Shown here: positions 62,788 through 64,000 of the stretch, piece by piece | Position numbering within the stretch: position 1 is the stretch's first letter | How the letters are laid out: each line of letters starts with the position of its first letter | Source: Desulfosudis oleivorans Hxd3 | Lineage (GTDB): Bacteria > Desulfobacterota > Desulfobacteria > Desulfobacterales > Desulfosudaceae | Assembly: GCF_000018405.1 (NCBI RefSeq) | Contig: NC_009943.1 | Location: 2,111,001-2,175,000, forward strand | Length of the DNA: 64,000 bases | Direction of reading: 5' to 3' | Made by a program: the position numbers and the translations under genes | Notes under the pieces: generated by a model | What the model saw: only the letters and a program-made list of their open reading frames with translations | Databases searched by the model: none | What the model was told of the DNA's origin: nothing

Positions 62788-63714
62788 ATGGCTCAACTCA
62801 TGAACGGTCCGAACTTTCTTTGTATAGGCGCCCATAAAGCCGGCACTACCTGGCTGCAAAAAGTACTGGAAACCCATCCGGACGTATTTCTGCCCATGAA
62901 GGAGATCCATTTTTTTGACCGGGACCCAAGTTATCCTTCAAGTAACTACTTGGCGGCCCCCAGCCCATTTACTCGGCTGATGAAGAAGAAAAACCGGACC
63001 CGAAATATTAAAATCGCCAGGGCACTGGCAAAAAGTATCTTAACTGTCAATACTGAGCGGTTCCGTTTTTTTTCAAACTTTTTTTTAACAGTCAATGATC
63101 AATGGTATCCCAACCTTTTTGCGACCAAACGAAAATACAAGGTCAAAGGAGACATCACCCCTGCCTATTCCATTTTACGTGAAGAAGATGTTCAAAAAAT
63201 CCGGGACATGAACCCTGGCATGAAAATCATTTTTATAATGCGCAACCCCATCTATCGAGACTGGTCAGCTGCCCGTTATAATATTACCGAACATGGCCAC
63301 AATGTAAATTCAATCAAATATTTTGACAGGGACGAAATGATTTTAAGAGGAGACTATCTGAGAACCATCGAACACTACTCAAAATTTTTCCCGACAGATC
63401 AGATTTTATATTGTTTTTTTGAAGAATTAGTTGAAACCCCTCATGAATTCTATAATCGGCTTTGTCGCTTTCTAGGTATTGCGCCTTGTGCCGGGACATT
63501 TATTACTAAGCAGATTAACAAAAGCCCCATCCAGCTATTCAACCCGACAATTCGCCTTTATTTGGCCTCCAGGCACCTGGCGCAACTAAAAAATCTAGCG
63601 GACCGTTTTGGTGGCTACTGTGAGGGGTGGTATCAGGAGGCTAAAAAAATTATTGAACAAGGGGTTGTGGAAAGGCAAAACATACTATTTCCCAAAGTCG
63701 ATCAGAATCAATAA
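62788..63714 (+). CDS. Sulfotransferase
   Basis: The 308-residue protein has the PAPS-binding features of the sulfotransferase fold: FLCIGAHKAGTTWLQKVL (5'-phosphosulfate loop), KEIHFFDRD, and FIMRNPIYRDWSAARYNI (3'-phosphate site with Arg and Ser). It would move a sulfo group from PAPS to a glycan or other acceptor, in the cytoplasm or at the membrane. Its stop overlaps the next start (TAATG). The composition is more AT-rich than the window's housekeeping genes, as often in acquired glycan-modification genes. The acceptor is unknown. Confidence 0.87.
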   Translation: MAQLMNGPNFLCIGAHKAGTTWLQKVLETHPDVFLPMKEIHFFDRDPSYPSSNYLAAPSPFTRLMKKKNRTRNIKIARALAKSILTVNTERFRFFSNFFLTVNDQWYPNLFATKRKYKVKGDITPAYSILREEDVQKIRDMNPGMKIIFIMRNPIYRDWSAARYNITEHGHNVNSIKYFDRDEMILRGDYLRTIEHYSKFFPTDQILYCFFEELVETPHEFYNRLCRFLGIAPCAGTFITKQINKSPIQLFNPTIRLYLASRHLAQLKNLADRFGGYCEGWYQEAKKIIEQGVVERQNILFPKVDQNQ

Positions 63715-64000
63715 TGCTAAACCTGCAACCAATTTTTATTGTCGGTTTTACCCGTGGCGGTACCAATATCCTGCTGAACCTTTTGCGCTCTCATCCCGAT
63801 ATCTGCTCCCCAAGGGGGGAAATGCAGCAGGTGTTCAAGGGTAAGGGCCGACCTTTCCGTGATTTTTTGCTCCGGCACCGGTGGGATGGTGAACCGCCCG
63901 GCACGGTAGTCGGTAAGCGGCTCCGATATCTTCCGATTCTTGTTTCAGAGCGACAAGATATTTTTGATGAAAACTGCTGGGCGCTTCGTAAACCATTTAA
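63714..64000 (+). CDS. Sulfotransferase-like protein, 5' part only (cut by the window end)
   Basis: An open frame starts at the ATG overlapping the previous stop and runs off the end (95 complete codons). It reads MLNLQPIFIVGFTRGGTNIL, then LNLLRSHPDICSPRGEMQQV, a PAPS-loop pattern (GFTRGGTNIL) like the preceding gene. It is probably a second, distinct sulfotransferase in the same operon. Only the N-terminal third is visible, so the family call is tentative. Confidence 0.75.
   Translation, partial: MLNLQPIFIVGFTRGGTNILLNLLRSHPDICSPRGEMQQVFKGKGRPFRDFLLRHRWDGEPPGTVVGKRLRYLPILVSERQDIFDENCWALRKPF

Overview
The window reads as chromosome of a Gram-negative, probably anaerobic bacterium, most likely a Desulfobacterota (deltaproteobacterial, Desulfobacterales-like) species. 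This is an inference from gene content: a tungsten-type aldehyde:ferredoxin oxidoreductase, a C_GCAxxG_C_C redox protein that appears to carry selenocysteine, LPS and lipoprotein maturation genes (waaA, lnt), several sigma-54 activators, and many small interspersed repeats. No rRNA or replication origin is seen; there is one tRNA.

Layout. (1) 1-8.2 kb, + strand: a TIGR03032/GNAT fusion, two tandem secreted FG-GAP/VCBS proteins with a common CFI-containing C-terminus, and an ApbE-like flavinyltransferase. (2) 8.2-9.2 kb: a PIN/Phd-type toxin-antitoxin pair in unusual order, then typA. (3) 11.0-21.5 kb, - strand: a tight housekeeping operon: Sec-containing C_GCAxxG_C_C protein, lnt, prfB (programmed +1 frameshift), an HD hydrolase, a thiE-thiL fusion, miaA, an LpoA/LppC-like lipoprotein and waaA. 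waaA converges on and overlaps typA. (4) 21.6-29 kb, - strand: an alpha/beta-hydrolase lipoprotein, AOR, a TetR regulator, a TPR lipoprotein and an MMPL/RND transporter. (5) 29.3-36.6 kb, mostly + strand: FmdB zinc ribbon, histidine kinase and sigma-54 response regulator, thiolase, tRNA-Val, an EEP-family hydrolase, an unknown gene and a glycerophosphodiesterase. (6) 36.6-42.1 kb: a vapBC-like module and a REP-associated tyrosine transposase (RAYT) sitting inside arrays of its probable REP/BIME elements, plus a NifA-like activator. One array has 12 copies at a 93-bp period.

(7) 42.4-61.9 kb is the most unusual region. A MarR regulator is followed by six large exported proteins with unrelated N-termini: beta-helix, DNRLRE-like + beta-helix, PilY1-like, beta-helix, two GEVED domains, and carboxypeptidase-regulatory-like repeats. 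All six end in the same domain: exactly eight repeats of about 36-42 residues (core LVVDFG..RGVY.Y.G.W.WM.NKDDV..M..W) followed by WSTAD at the stop codon. The strand before repeat 1 looks like the strand missing from repeat 8, so a closed eight-bladed beta-propeller is the simplest model. I do not recognise this domain as a described family. In the PilY1-like member it occupies the place of the usual PilY1 C-terminal propeller. The last gene of the set has a structured leader ending in an intrinsic terminator. (8) 62-64 kb: an FN3 protein and two sulfotransferase-like genes, the last cut by the window edge.
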